Shown here: in pieces, positions 36,153-45,486 of the stretch
Layout of the letters: every line of letters begins with the position of its first letter
How positions within the stretch are numbered: the first letter of the stretch is position 1
DNA from: UBA2653 sp964572685
GTDB lineage: Bacteria > Pseudomonadota > Gammaproteobacteria > Legionellales > Legionellaceae
Length of the DNA: 56,873 nt
Assembly: GCA_964572685.1 (NCBI GenBank)
Contig: CAZNFJ010000006.1
Span: forward strand, 1 to 56,873
Reading direction: 5' to 3'
Made by a program: the position numbers and the translations under genes
Notes under the pieces: model-generated
What the model saw: the letters and a program-made list of their open reading frames with translations, nothing else
Databases searched by the model: none
Told to the model about the DNA's origin: nothing

Positions 36153-37445
36153 ATGAATCGTTTTGAAGGTAAATTAAAAACCAAAGCCTATACCATATTT
36201 TTTCTAGCCTCCTGTTTTTATCTCTATGAATTTATTTTACAAGTGGCACCGAGCGTGATGGCTGAACCCATGATGCAAACGTTTCATGTTACAGCTTCAG
36301 GCTTTGGTATTATTTCTGCCTTTTATTTTTATGCTTATGCGCCTATGCAGCTTCCCGCCGGCCTGATGTTTGATCGATTCGGACCTAGACGTCTGATGAC
36401 CTTGGCATTACTTCTATGTGCCATGGGTTCTTTTTTCTTTGCATCAACTGATAGCGTTATTACCGCAGCGATGGGGCGCTTTATGATTGGTGTGGGATCT
36501 GCTTTTTCATTTATTGGTGTTTTGGTTCTATGTTCTCGTTGGTTTCCAGCCAAGCATTTTGCAATTTTGGCCGGCATTGCGCAGTTAATGAGCTCGGTCG
36601 GGGCTATTTTTGGTGAAATGCCTTTGGCCTGGTTGATAGATGCAGTGGGCTGGCGACAGGCTAGTTTTATTTTAGCGATTTTAGGCGTTGCTCTTTCTGC
36701 GTTACTCTGGTCAATGGTTCGTGACTGTCCTGAGGGTTATGAAGAATTTAAGACCGAGCCTGGTATTAAAGAAGAATTTAAGAGATTGCTTGCGGTTTGT
36801 GGACGCGCCCATACTTGGAAAATTGGTGGCTATGCGTTTTGTATTTGGACTCCCATTGCGGTATTTGCAGCCCTTTGGGGAGTTCCTTATTTACAAGCCA
36901 AATTTCAAATTTCTGTTGTTGCTGCATCTGGGATGTGTAGTTTGATTTGGATTGGTATTGGCATTGGTAGTCCACTATTGGGATGGCTAAGTGATCATTT
37001 AAGCAATCGTCGCCTGGCTCTCGGTTTAAGTTCAGTCATGGGATTGGTGGCAACTTTAGCACTACTATATGTTCCAGACATTTCCATAACGCTGGCATCT
37101 TGTATGTTGTTGATTTTTGGTTTTGGCGCAGGGGGGCAATCAGTCAGTTTTGCTGTGGTCAAAGATTATAATCCACCTCAATTGGTTGGAACAGCTTCAG
37201 GTTTTAATAATTTATCCGTGTTAATTGGTGGTTCTATTTTTCAACCTCTTGTCGGTGTGTTATTAAATCACAGCCAGCATTGGAAAATGATCCATGGTGT
37301 GCCGGTATACGATGTATTGGCTTATCAAAATGCCTTGGTTATCATGCCATTGTGTTATTTTATTAGTTTATTAATTGTCTATTTGGGACTAAAGGAATCT
37401 CATCCCAGTGCGAAGCAGAGTCTTCAAAGTGAATTATCTTATTAA
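36153..37445 (+). CDS. MFS transporter
   Basis: A 430-residue protein with 12 predicted membrane helices. The loop 2-3 motif is GLMFDRFGPRRLMTLA near residue 71, the matching loop 8-9 motif is GWLSDHLSNRRLALGL, and FLYEFILQVAPSVMAEPM near residue 27 is typical of a subgroup common in Legionella and Coxiella. The two halves are joined by a cytosolic loop near residue 200. Substrate unknown. Two loop motifs plus a strong promoter and ribosome site argue for an active gene. It is monocistronic. Confidence 0.9.
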   Translation: MNRFEGKLKTKAYTIFFLASCFYLYEFILQVAPSVMAEPMMQTFHVTASGFGIISAFYFYAYAPMQLPAGLMFDRFGPRRLMTLALLLCAMGSFFFASTDSVITAAMGRFMIGVGSAFSFIGVLVLCSRWFPAKHFAILAGIAQLMSSVGAIFGEMPLAWLIDAVGWRQASFILAILGVALSALLWSMVRDCPEGYEEFKTEPGIKEEFKRLLAVCGRAHTWKIGGYAFCIWTPIAVFAALWGVPYLQAKFQISVVAASGMCSLIWIGIGIGSPLLGWLSDHLSNRRLALGLSSVMGLVATLALLYVPDISITLASCMLLIFGFGAGGQSVSFAVVKDYNPPQLVGTASGFNNLSVLIGGSIFQPLVGVLLNHSQHWKMIHGVPVYDVLAYQNALVIMPLCYFISLLIVYLGLKESHPSAKQSLQSELSY

Positions 37446-37528
37446 ACAACTTGATCTTTTTTTGATGAATTGGTATTATTGTTTATCACTATTGGGTTTT
37501 GTTTGAAGGTTTTTAGTCTTGAGGTGGT

Positions 37529-38488
37529 GTGATGAATATTGATAAAATTCGCCAGGGTTTTTTGAATGCTTATAATGATGATCAGAAGGGATTGACTACT
37601 GTTGTTATGCCCGATCCTCCTAGAAGGTATATTTATAAAATATTTCCTTTTTTGTTTTTAGAAGATTTAAAAACCGAGATTCAGCGCTCGGCGTATCAAG
37701 ATAAAACTTATGACGAATTTGATGATGACTTCAACCATAACTATGGAGCACGCTTTATTGTTAATATGGGCAATGAGATTAAATTTTCATTAGAAGGCGC
37801 TCGAAGCTCATTGGTGCCTGCACATTCTGATTTAGCGACTCGTGTTTTGTCAGCTGGGAATATTTATTTTTCAGAAGACTATTCACAAATTGTTGGTATT
37901 TCTAATAAATCAGGACATTTTCGACCTGATTTTTCGACTTTGGTTTTTGCTATTCCTTTAATTCTCAGTAGCGGATTCCCATTGGCTGATTTGATTCAGG
38001 TAAAAGATGAGGAAACAAGAGAATCGATTGAGCTATCAAAAACAGAATGGATGGATTTGTTACCTTCAGAGTTGAAAGAGAATTTACCTCAAATTCTTGG
38101 GGTAAATACATCTCCTGATAATCAAATATTTGTTGACGAGTCATATTACGAAACTCAAGTAACTGAGGAAGAGAATGTTATCGTTCCTTTCATGCCAGTA
38201 GGTCTGTCTAGTTTGTTCAATTCAGCAGAGTTTAATTTATCTTCCGAGACTGAAAAAGTTGAGGAAGAGAATGTTATCGTTCCTTTCATGCCAGTAGGTC
38301 TGTCTAGTTTGTTCAATTCAGCAGAGTTTAATTTATCTTCCGAGACTGAAAAAGTTGAGGAAGAGAATGTTATCGTTCCATCAATGCCAATGGATAGGCT
38401 CGGTTTTTTCACTTCAGCAGAACGTAATTCATCCAATACTGATATCTTTAAAGCCAAACGAGCGCGAATTAACATTCAATGTGATTAA
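37529..38488 (+). CDS. Unknown protein with C-terminal tandem repeats
   Basis: A 319-residue protein. The N-terminal 180 residues look globular, with GNIYFSEDYSQIVGISNKSG and HFRPDFSTLVFAI as the best-conserved-looking parts; I do not recognise the family firmly. Residues 213-276 are two exact 32-residue repeats beginning EEENVIVPFMPVGLSS and containing SLFNSAEFN, followed by a diverged third copy and a basic tail (KAKRARINIQ). No signal peptide. The last 20 bases overlap the end of sdaA on the other strand. The pattern of folded head plus acidic repeat tail suggests a secreted or scaffold protein, but this is inference. Confidence 0.8.
   Translation: MMNIDKIRQGFLNAYNDDQKGLTTVVMPDPPRRYIYKIFPFLFLEDLKTEIQRSAYQDKTYDEFDDDFNHNYGARFIVNMGNEIKFSLEGARSSLVPAHSDLATRVLSAGNIYFSEDYSQIVGISNKSGHFRPDFSTLVFAIPLILSSGFPLADLIQVKDEETRESIELSKTEWMDLLPSELKENLPQILGVNTSPDNQIFVDESYYETQVTEEENVIVPFMPVGLSSLFNSAEFNLSSETEKVEEENVIVPFMPVGLSSLFNSAEFNLSSETEKVEEENVIVPSMPMDRLGFFTSAERNSSNTDIFKAKRARINIQCD
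38165..38452 (+). repeat. 96-bp tandem repeats in coding sequence
   Basis: 38165-38260 and 38261-38356 are identical over all 96 bases; a third unit from 38357 matches the first 30 bases and then diverges. The lack of any silent difference shows a very recent duplication or active copy-number change. The reading frame is kept because 96 is a multiple of three. Confidence 0.95.
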
Positions 38489-39851
38489 CTGCGGCGGCTA
38501 GTCCGCCGAGCGACGTCTCTTTGTAAATGGTTTGCATATCCATTCCCGTTTGTTTCATGGTTGCAATCACTTTGTCAAGGGAGATATGGTGCTGTCCATC
38601 ACCGATGAGAGCCATTCGGCTGGCATTGACAGCCTTCACCGCCCCCATCGCATTTCGTTCAATACAAGGAATTTGTACCAACCCCATCACAGGATCGCAG
38701 GTCATCCCCAAATGATGCTCCATGGCAATTTCTGCCGCATTTTCAATTTGGTAAATATTACCACCCAATACTGCCGTGATTCCAGCTGCAGCCATTGATG
38801 ATGCAACACCTACTTCCCCTTGGCAACCCACTTCAGCACCTGATATGGAAGCATTTTTTTTGTATAGAATGCCTATGGCTGTTGCTGTAAGAAAATAGTT
38901 GACGATATCTTCTTTGGTGTGTTTTCCGTGTGCATCTTCAAGATATTTGAGAACAGCTGGAATGATGCCTGCAGCACCATTGGTCGGTGCTGTTACAATA
39001 CGACCACCTGCTGCATTTTCTTCATTAACAGCCATGGCATAAAGGTTTAAGCGATTAAGAACATCGGATTCTTCATAGCGACTTTTAACGCCCTTGTTTT
39101 CTATCAATTTTCGGTATAAATCAGGTGCTCTGCGCTTGACGTTTAGTCCACCAGGTAGAATACCATCATGATGACAACCGGATTCAATACAGCTTTGCAT
39201 CACTTGAGCAATTTTTAAAATGCCATTTTCTATATCTTGTCGCGAGGCCCAGGTGAGCTCATTTTGCATCATCAGCTCTGAAATGGTGATATTTTCACGT
39301 TCGCAAATATCGATGAGTTCTTTGGCGCTATTGAATTGATAAGGACCAAATGGTTTATCCGTTGTCGGTTGCAGATATTCGGCATCGGTGACAATAAATC
39401 CACCGCCAATAGAATAAATGGTTTCTTGAAGAAGTTCATTTTGTTGATGATCATAGGCATAAAAACACATGCCATTGCTATGTTTGGGTAGAAATTCCTT
39501 CTGTAGAAAAATGAGATCTTCTTGAACATCAAATGTGATGAGATGTTTTTGATTAACCAAAAGTTTATGCTCACTTTGAATGTGTTGCGCGAGAGGCTTG
39601 ATATTTTCAGGAATCACTGTATCAGGTAAAAAACCAGATAGCCCATTGAGGATTGCTAAATCAGTGGCATGTCCTTTTCCCGTTAACGCCAATGATCCGA
39701 AAAGTCTTACTTCGATACGAGCAGTTTTCGGTAATAATTTTTTTTCTTCAAGATTATCCACGAATTGTTTAGCTGCAATCATGGGACCTACGGTATGCGA
39801 GCTCGATGGCCCAATTCCAATGGAAAATAAATCGAAAACACTAATGGGCAT
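38469..39851 (-). CDS. sdaA: L-serine dehydratase
   Basis: A 460-residue iron-sulfur enzyme converting L-serine to pyruvate and ammonia. The N-terminal SIGIGPSSSHTVGPMIAA and the C-terminal ETSLGGLAAAVNHIEC are family hallmarks. Cluster cysteines are in EVGCQGEVGVASS, HLGMTCDPVMG and QIPCIERNAMG. Single-chain form, as in E. coli SdaA. Serine breakdown to pyruvate would feed the PDH complex encoded at the start of the window, as expected of an amino-acid-using intracellular bacterium. Its stop overlaps the convergent gene by 20 bases. Confidence 0.95.
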   Translation of the reverse strand: MPISVFDLFSIGIGPSSSHTVGPMIAAKQFVDNLEEKKLLPKTARIEVRLFGSLALTGKGHATDLAILNGLSGFLPDTVIPENIKPLAQHIQSEHKLLVNQKHLITFDVQEDLIFLQKEFLPKHSNGMCFYAYDHQQNELLQETIYSIGGGFIVTDAEYLQPTTDKPFGPYQFNSAKELIDICERENITISELMMQNELTWASRQDIENGILKIAQVMQSCIESGCHHDGILPGGLNVKRRAPDLYRKLIENKGVKSRYEESDVLNRLNLYAMAVNEENAAGGRIVTAPTNGAAGIIPAVLKYLEDAHGKHTKEDIVNYFLTATAIGILYKKNASISGAEVGCQGEVGVASSMAAAGITAVLGGNIYQIENAAEIAMEHHLGMTCDPVMGLVQIPCIERNAMGAVKAVNASRMALIGDGQHHISLDKVIATMKQTGMDMQTIYKETSLGGLAAAVNHIEC

Positions 39852-39872
39852 AATGATATAATCCTTTGTTTA

Positions 39873-40601
39873 TTAAATCGAAAATTCCTGTCCTAAATAT
39901 ACAGCTCTTACTTCTTCATTTTCAAGAATATCTGAAGGTTTTCCATGACAGAGAATATGTCCTTTATTGACAATATAAGCACGCTGACAAATATCTAATG
40001 TTTCTCGGACATTATGATCTGTTATCAAAACACCAATGTTTTTTTGACAAAGTTGACGAATAATTTGTTTGATATCGCCAACGGAGATGGGATCCACTCC
40101 TGCAAAGGGTTCATCTAAAAACATGAATTTGGGTGATGATGCTAAGGCTCTGGCTATTTCTACTCGTCTTCTTTCACCACCCGATAGACTCATTCCGAGA
40201 TTTTTTCGGATATGATGTAAGCTAAAGTCTGATAATAATGATTCTAATTTATTGGATTTTTCTTGATGAGTTAGATTTTTTTGAAGCTCTAAAATTGCCA
40301 TGATATTATCTTCTACAGATAATTTACGGAATACAGATGCTTCTTGTGGGAGATAACCAATTCCAAGGCGAGAACGTTCATCAATCGCTTTTTTACTAAT
40401 ATCGATACCATCCAGGATAATTTGGCCTTTATCACAGGCTTGAAGACCGACAATCATATAAAAGCTTGTCGTTTTACCTGCTCCATTAGGACCTAATAAA
40501 CCAACACATTCGCCACTTCGAAGCTCAATGGTAACATCTGCAACAACAGTTCTTTTTTTGAAAGATTTTTGAAGATGTTGAGCGACTAGAACATGATTCA
40601 T
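39873..40601 (-). CDS. lptB: LPS export ABC ATPase LptB
   Basis: A 242-residue ATPase that drives LPS extraction from the inner membrane with LptFG. Walker A is GPNGAGKTT, the signature LSGGERRR, Walker B FMFLDEPFAGVDP and the H-loop ITDHNVRE. The start overlaps the end of lptA by 4 bases. rpoN and hpf, which follow lptB in many gammaproteobacteria, are absent; sdaA follows instead. Confidence 0.95.
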   Translation of the reverse strand: MNHVLVAQHLQKSFKKRTVVADVTIELRSGECVGLLGPNGAGKTTSFYMIVGLQACDKGQIILDGIDISKKAIDERSRLGIGYLPQEASVFRKLSVEDNIMAILELQKNLTHQEKSNKLESLLSDFSLHHIRKNLGMSLSGGERRRVEIARALASSPKFMFLDEPFAGVDPISVGDIKQIIRQLCQKNIGVLITDHNVRETLDICQRAYIVNKGHILCHGKPSDILENEEVRAVYLGQEFSI

Positions 40602-41101
40602 GATGGGGTCTCAGGTTGGATAGTGATGGTGGTTTGTTGAGTATTTGTTTTTTTTGTGATGAGTTTTTTGAGTTCGGTATTGTAGCGTACATAAGGTGCT
40701 GAAAAATCATAGCGACCTTGAATCACATGCACATGCCCTTTTAAAACGATAACTTTTTTTAAAGGTAAATAAATCATTTTATCCGCATACGCATTGACAA
40801 GAGAATCTTTGGGATTGGGCAAAGTGACAAAGTGTGCTTGTTTTTCTTTATCACCATACATGATAATTTTTTTAAATTGGTGTTGTGTATCGCCTTCAGA
40901 ACGACCACTGGATGCGTCAAGGCGAGTTGAACCTTGTTGAAAGTGAACTTGATTTTTAAATAAACCTTGCGATTGAGAATGGTCCCACTCGATTTCACCA
41001 GCAGAAAAATGTATGGGTTGTTGTTGGTCAATACCAAGAGACCAGCAGGAACATGTAAACCCCAATAAAAAAAGTAACCAAAACTGCATAGCAATTCTCA
41101 T
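40598..41101 (-). CDS. lptA: LPS transport periplasmic protein LptA
   Basis: A 167-residue periplasmic bridge protein. After a signal peptide (hydrophobic residues 5-18) the OstA/LptA domain shows PIHFSAGEIEWDHSQSQG and later VLKGHVHVIQGRYDF, typical of the stacked beta-jellyroll. I chose ATG at 41101; a GTG two codons upstream and an ATG four codons in are alternatives. It lies between lptC and lptB and forms the LPS conduit from LptC to the outer-membrane LptD. Confidence 0.88.
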   Translation of the reverse strand: MRIAMQFWLLFLLGFTCSCWSLGIDQQQPIHFSAGEIEWDHSQSQGLFKNQVHFQQGSTRLDASSGRSEGDTQHQFKKIIMYGDKEKQAHFVTLPNPKDSLVNAYADKMIYLPLKKVIVLKGHVHVIQGRYDFSAPYVRYNTELKKLITKKTNTQQTTITIQPETPS

Positions 41102-41182
41102 GCGCACATAATTGTTTAAATTCTATCAAATAATCCGCTTCGAAGGGAAGAACTATGTGGAATAGCTGGATATTTTTTTTAT

Positions 41183-41758
41183 TTAACCAATGGGGGATTG
41201 GGGGCTTGGATGATAAGTACCTTTTACTTTTCCAAGCTTTATATGGGCGCAGTTAGCAAAGTCAGCTTGCATGCCTTTAGAATGAATAATATTTTCTCCC
41301 TGATTAAAGGTTACCTTTTTTTTTGTGAAGGCCTGTTGAGTCTTTGGAAAGTAGGTGAGTTGTTCCGTGATGAGATAAGAGGGAAGCGATTGCTTTTCAT
41401 CATCATGTCTAATTCTGACATTTTTGTGCAATTCAATACTATCATAGCCTTTGATGGTTTTGGCATACATCGCTTGAATAACCCAGGAATCCTTATCGGT
41501 ATGTAATTCAATGTTTGGAGCATAAATGATATTTTTTTCATTGGATATATTTTTGACCATCGGCGCATAAAAGCGATGCGTGATCATGCCTTGTGCATCA
41601 TATTCAGACCAGTGAACTTGTTTGAAAAGTGCATTGTATTTGATCTGATGAGGAGGCGTAATAGTCGTTTTTTTTAGAAAAGACCATTGCTTGCTTACCA
41701 GCCACAAGAGATTGCTTAAAATAAAAACGATTAATAGACTTTTTCTAAAGTGTGGCAT
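41183..41758 (-). CDS. lptC: LPS export protein LptC
   Basis: A 191-residue bitopic inner-membrane protein: one helix at residues 7-22, then a periplasmic LptC domain with the pattern EYDAQGMITHRFYAP and LTYFPKTQQAFTKKKVTF. It receives LPS from LptBFG and hands it to LptA. It overlaps kdsC by 28 bases. An 81-base gap before lptA is the only sizeable space in the operon. Confidence 0.88.
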   Translation of the reverse strand: MPHFRKSLLIVFILSNLLWLVSKQWSFLKKTTITPPHQIKYNALFKQVHWSEYDAQGMITHRFYAPMVKNISNEKNIIYAPNIELHTDKDSWVIQAMYAKTIKGYDSIELHKNVRIRHDDEKQSLPSYLITEQLTYFPKTQQAFTKKKVTFNQGENIIHSKGMQADFANCAHIKLGKVKGTYHPSPQSPIG

Positions 41759-42285
41759 GGGTGATTTTCAAAGTAGTTAATAATATCTTGGGTTTTATCT
41801 AGGGCTTCAAAAAAGAATTCGCATACCTCGCGTACAGCGCCTTGACCGCCGTGTGCACGTGTACAGATATCCACAACTTTTTTCACCGATTCAATGGCAT
41901 TACTTGGAGCAAAGCTTAATCCTACACGCTTAAGTAACACGATATCTTGATAATCGTCACCCATATAGGCAATTTGATTATTGGATAAATTGAGTTTGCT
42001 TTTTAAATCTTCGAAAGCACTCAGCTTATGAATATGCTGGGTGTAATAATGTTCAATCCCCAATTGTTCCATTCGGTGAGAAATGATGTCGTTTTTACTA
42101 CCGGTGATAATGGCAACTTCGATGCCAATGGCTTTTAATAACTTGATGCCAAATCCATCTTGAATATTGAATCGTCGAATTTCTTTTTTATTTTCATCCA
42201 GATAAATTCCGCCATCAGTGAGTACCCCATCTAAATCCAGCACCAGACAACGAATATGTTTGGCTTTTTCAAGATGATGATTCAT
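41731..42285 (-). CDS. kdsC: Kdo-8-phosphate phosphatase
   Basis: A 184-residue HAD phosphatase giving free Kdo for LPS. The catalytic motif is LVLDLDGVLTDGGIY (two Asp), motif II is ITGSKND and motif IV is YMGDDYQDI. ATG at 42285 follows GGAG by six bases; the longer frame starts with TTG and overlaps kdsD further. It is translationally tied to kdsD by a 17-base overlap. Confidence 0.94.
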   Translation of the reverse strand: MNHHLEKAKHIRCLVLDLDGVLTDGGIYLDENKKEIRRFNIQDGFGIKLLKAIGIEVAIITGSKNDIISHRMEQLGIEHYYTQHIHKLSAFEDLKSKLNLSNNQIAYMGDDYQDIVLLKRVGLSFAPSNAIESVKKVVDICTRAHGGQGAVREVCEFFFEALDKTQDIINYFENHPCHTLEKVY

Positions 42286-43258
42286 TATGTTCTCCAAGGT
42301 TAGGGAATCTTGCTTTCAGCAAGTCATGAATATGTAAAACGCCAACGGGTACTTGTTGTGCGTTGGTGATGATAAGGCTTGTGATACTTAGGGTGTTCAT
42401 GACTTTCAATGCGTCCATGGCTAAAGAATCTTCTGCCATGGTTTTGGGGTTTGTATTCATGATATCACCAGTTTTAATTTGATAAATATCAGCTTTGGTC
42501 ATTAAGCAACGTCGAATATCGCCATCCGTGACAACGCCGACAAGTTGTTGTTGGTCATTGACAACACAAGCCATTCCTAATTTTTGACGAGTTACTTCCC
42601 ATAAACAGTCTTGAAATGAGCTATTTTCAGAGACGATGGGTAATTGGTTTTTGGTATGAGCTAGTTCCATGCTTAGAATAAATTTTTGACCGAGACTGCC
42701 ACCTGGATGATTGAAAGCAAAATTAGCTTCATCAAATTTTTTAGCATGCAGTAATGCGACTGCCAAAGCGTCTCCTAAAACCAGAGACAAAGTCGTGCTT
42801 GTGGTGGGTGCTAAACCAAGAGGACATGCTTCTGCAATTTCACCATAGGTTAAATGAGCGGCGGATGCCTTCGCCAGTGTAGAATTGGCATGGCTGGTGA
42901 TACAGATAATGGGCACATGTCTTTTTTTAATGGCAGGTAATAATTTACAAAGTTCTTCGGTATTGCCGGAGTGCGACAATGCAATCACGACATCGGTCGC
43001 TTGAACAAGTCCAAAATCACCGTGAGATGCTTCTGTGGGATGTAAAAAAATTGCTGGTGTTCCTGTACTAGAAAGGGTCGCTGCAATTTTTTTGCCGATA
43101 AGGCCGGACTTACCAATTCCGGTTACAATAACTTTTCCAGCGCATTGCAGTAAAATTTCACAAGCCGATTGAAACTGTTCATCGATATGTTGATGAAGGT
43201 TTGACAGTGCTTGAGACTCAATTTCTAAAACTTTTAATGCAATATTTATAAAATTCAT
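42269..43258 (-). CDS. kdsD: Arabinose-5-phosphate isomerase
   Basis: A 329-residue enzyme converting ribulose-5-phosphate to arabinose-5-phosphate, the first step of Kdo synthesis. The SIS domain (residues about 35-185) has VTGIGKSGLIGKKIAATLSSTG and ALSHSGNTEEL; a CBS pair follows (residues about 205-325) with VGVVTDGDIRRCLM. It heads the minus-strand kdsD-kdsC-lptC-lptA-lptB operon, which diverges from mla across 160 bases. Confidence 0.94.
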   Translation of the reverse strand: MNFINIALKVLEIESQALSNLHQHIDEQFQSACEILLQCAGKVIVTGIGKSGLIGKKIAATLSSTGTPAIFLHPTEASHGDFGLVQATDVVIALSHSGNTEELCKLLPAIKKRHVPIICITSHANSTLAKASAAHLTYGEIAEACPLGLAPTTSTTLSLVLGDALAVALLHAKKFDEANFAFNHPGGSLGQKFILSMELAHTKNQLPIVSENSSFQDCLWEVTRQKLGMACVVNDQQQLVGVVTDGDIRRCLMTKADIYQIKTGDIMNTNPKTMAEDSLAMDALKVMNTLSITSLIITNAQQVPVGVLHIHDLLKARFPNLGEHNESSS

Positions 43259-43418
43259 ATTTCTTTCATGACCATCATTTGCTAAAGTAAAAGACTCATC
43301 AACATGGTTTTTTTGTATAAGCCATTATAGAATAAGAACGCATACGAAACAATAAGTGAAGGTTTGGGTGATAGGTTCCAGGATCCAACAAGGCACTTTA
43401 TATAAAAAGGGATGTTGA

Positions 43419-44228
43419 ATGCTTAAAAATCTCATCGAAGTCAAAAATCTCAACTTATCCTATCAAGGTAAATTTGTATTCAAAAATTTATCACTGACCA
43501 TTCCTGCCGGAAAAATCATTGCCATATTAGGTCCTAGCGGTTGTGGTAAAACATCATTTTTACGGTTGATTAGTCGATTGATTGAAGCCGATTCAGGTTC
43601 AATTTTTTATAAGGGTTTGGATTTAACTGCGGTGAGTGAATCCAAAATGCAAAAAATTCGACAAGAAATGGGATTTATGTTTCAAAGTAACGCCTTATTT
43701 ACCGATTTAGATGTATTTGAAAATATTGCTTATCCCATCCGTGTACATTCTCGTTTACCCGAATCGATGATACGAACCATTGTATTGATGAAACTTCAAA
43801 TGGTAGGTCTTCGTGGCGCTTATGAAAAGATGCCTCATGAGTTATCTGGCGGAATGGCGCGACGTGTGGCACTTGCGCGTTCATTGGCCATTGACCCTGG
43901 CTTGATGTTGTATGATGAGCCATTTACGGGACAAGACCCTATTAGCATGAAAGTATTATTACGACTTATCAAACATATTAATTCCTGTTTAAAAATGACC
44001 TCTATTATTGTGTCGCATGATGTAGAAGAGGTTTGTCGAATTGCTGATTATGTTTATATGTTTGAAGCTGGAAAAATTGTGGCTCAAGGCGAGCCTGAAT
44101 ATCTTTTTAAATCGCAAGATAAAAAAGTTAGTCAATTCATGCGAGGGCAATTGGAAGGAGATATGCCGTTTCATTATCCAGCTGTTTCATATTTTGAGGA
44201 TTTGATTCATGCAAATGTTTCTGCGTAA
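43419..44228 (+). CDS. mlaF: Phospholipid transport ATPase MlaF
   Basis: A 269-residue ABC ATPase of the Mla system that keeps outer-membrane lipid asymmetry. Walker A is GPSGCGKTS, signature LSGGMARR and Walker B LMLYDEPFTGQDP. It overlaps mlaE by 20 bases. First gene of mlaFEDCB-ibaG-murA. Confidence 0.95.
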   Translation: MLKNLIEVKNLNLSYQGKFVFKNLSLTIPAGKIIAILGPSGCGKTSFLRLISRLIEADSGSIFYKGLDLTAVSESKMQKIRQEMGFMFQSNALFTDLDVFENIAYPIRVHSRLPESMIRTIVLMKLQMVGLRGAYEKMPHELSGGMARRVALARSLAIDPGLMLYDEPFTGQDPISMKVLLRLIKHINSCLKMTSIIVSHDVEEVCRIADYVYMFEAGKIVAQGEPEYLFKSQDKKVSQFMRGQLEGDMPFHYPAVSYFEDLIHANVSA

Positions 44229-44991
44229 TTTTGGTTTTTGGTTTTTGCAATATTTATCTGCCTTAGGTGAAGCTGCTTATTTTTTAATACAAACATTAAC
44301 TCGTTCGCCTTTTTATCGCGGCATGTTTAAAGATATTTTGAAACAATTGTATGCCTTGGGCGTTCAATCTTTAGGTATTATTGTGGTTTCTGCTGTTTTT
44401 ATTGGGCTGGTCTTGGCTCTGCAGGGATATCATACACTTGAAAAATTTGGGGCACTCAGTCAATTGGGGCCGATGATTGCTTTAAGTATTTTACGTGAAA
44501 TGGGGCCGGTGATTGCCGCTTTATTATTTTCTGGGCGCGCATGTTCTGCTCTCACAGCAGAAATTGGTCTATTAAAAGCATCTGATCAACTATCCTCAAT
44601 GCAAATGATGGGTATTGATCCGATTCGTCGAGTAATGATGCCTCGTTTTTGGTCTGGCATGATAGGACTTCCCTTGTTAACACTTATTTTTTGTGCTATG
44701 GCTATTTTAGCCGGATATTGGTTTGCAACCCATCAACTCATGTTGGATAGTGGCACATTTTGGTCAAATACTCAAAACGCTGTTACTTGGCAAGTAGATG
44801 TCAAAAATGGGGTTATTAAAAGTGTTGTTTTTGCGCTTTTATTATTATGGATTGCTTTATATCAAGGTTTAAATTGTACACCAACCGCCAATGGTATTAG
44901 TCAGGCTACAACACGAACTGTTGTGTTAGGTGCTTTGTGTGTGTTGGGTTGTGATTTTATTTTAACAGCACTAATGATTGGAGATTGGTAA
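44209..44991 (+). CDS. mlaE: Phospholipid transport permease MlaE
   Basis: A 260-residue permease with five or six helices. The segment LGPMIALSILREMGPVIAALLFSGR is typical of the MlaE/YrbE family and contacts the ATPase. The stop overlaps the mlaD start (TAATG). ATG at 44215 is an alternative start two codons in. Confidence 0.95.
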   Translation: MQMFLRNFGFWFLQYLSALGEAAYFLIQTLTRSPFYRGMFKDILKQLYALGVQSLGIIVVSAVFIGLVLALQGYHTLEKFGALSQLGPMIALSILREMGPVIAALLFSGRACSALTAEIGLLKASDQLSSMQMMGIDPIRRVMMPRFWSGMIGLPLLTLIFCAMAILAGYWFATHQLMLDSGTFWSNTQNAVTWQVDVKNGVIKSVVFALLLLWIALYQGLNCTPTANGISQATTRTVVLGALCVLGCDFILTALMIGDW

Positions 44992-45470
44992 TGGCCAAAC
45001 AGCGTCAAGAATGGATATATATTTCAGTTGGCATCTTTATGATAAGTTCAATAATTGCTGTGTTATTTTTATTGTTTCAAGTCAGTGGCAGTCAATCCAT
45101 TAAACGAGCAAATACCTATGATGTTTATGCGAATTTCAATGATATAGGCGGTCTTCGTGTTCACGCCCCGGTTACTATTTCAGGGGTCAAGGTCGGAGAG
45201 GTTTCTGGCATTGCATTAAATCCTGGTAATTTAAATGCTCAAGTTACTTTACGTTTACTGCAAAATCAGCAGATTCCCATTGAAGATGTCAGTGCTCGAA
45301 TATTAACAGAAGGATTGTTGGGGGCGAATTATATCAGTATTATGCCTGGGTTTGATGGAACAGATCCTCGCCATGCTTATTTGCGCTCTGGAGATGTGAT
45401 TGCTAAAACGCAAGATGCCATGATTTTGGAAAATTTGATCGGACAATTATTATTTAATGCGCAAAAATAA
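44991..45470 (+). CDS. mlaD: Phospholipid transport MCE protein MlaD
   Basis: A 159-residue protein with one N-terminal helix (residues about 10-28) and a single MCE domain: YANFNDIGGLRVHAPVTISGVKVG, then LGANYISIMPG. MlaD hexamers form the periplasmic lipid channel above MlaE. It is somewhat shorter than E. coli MlaD (183), lacking some C-terminal sequence. ATG at 44991 overlaps the mlaE stop. Confidence 0.94.
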   Translation: MAKQRQEWIYISVGIFMISSIIAVLFLLFQVSGSQSIKRANTYDVYANFNDIGGLRVHAPVTISGVKVGEVSGIALNPGNLNAQVTLRLLQNQQIPIEDVSARILTEGLLGANYISIMPGFDGTDPRHAYLRSGDVIAKTQDAMILENLIGQLLFNAQK

Positions 45471-45486
45471 AGTGGGGGTTACAAAT

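Noticed and set aside
38155..38475. Minus-strand open frame opposite the 96-bp repeats
   Set aside because: It stays open only because the repeated DNA copies the same stop-free segment; the plus-strand frame has the start, ribosome context and protein-like head.
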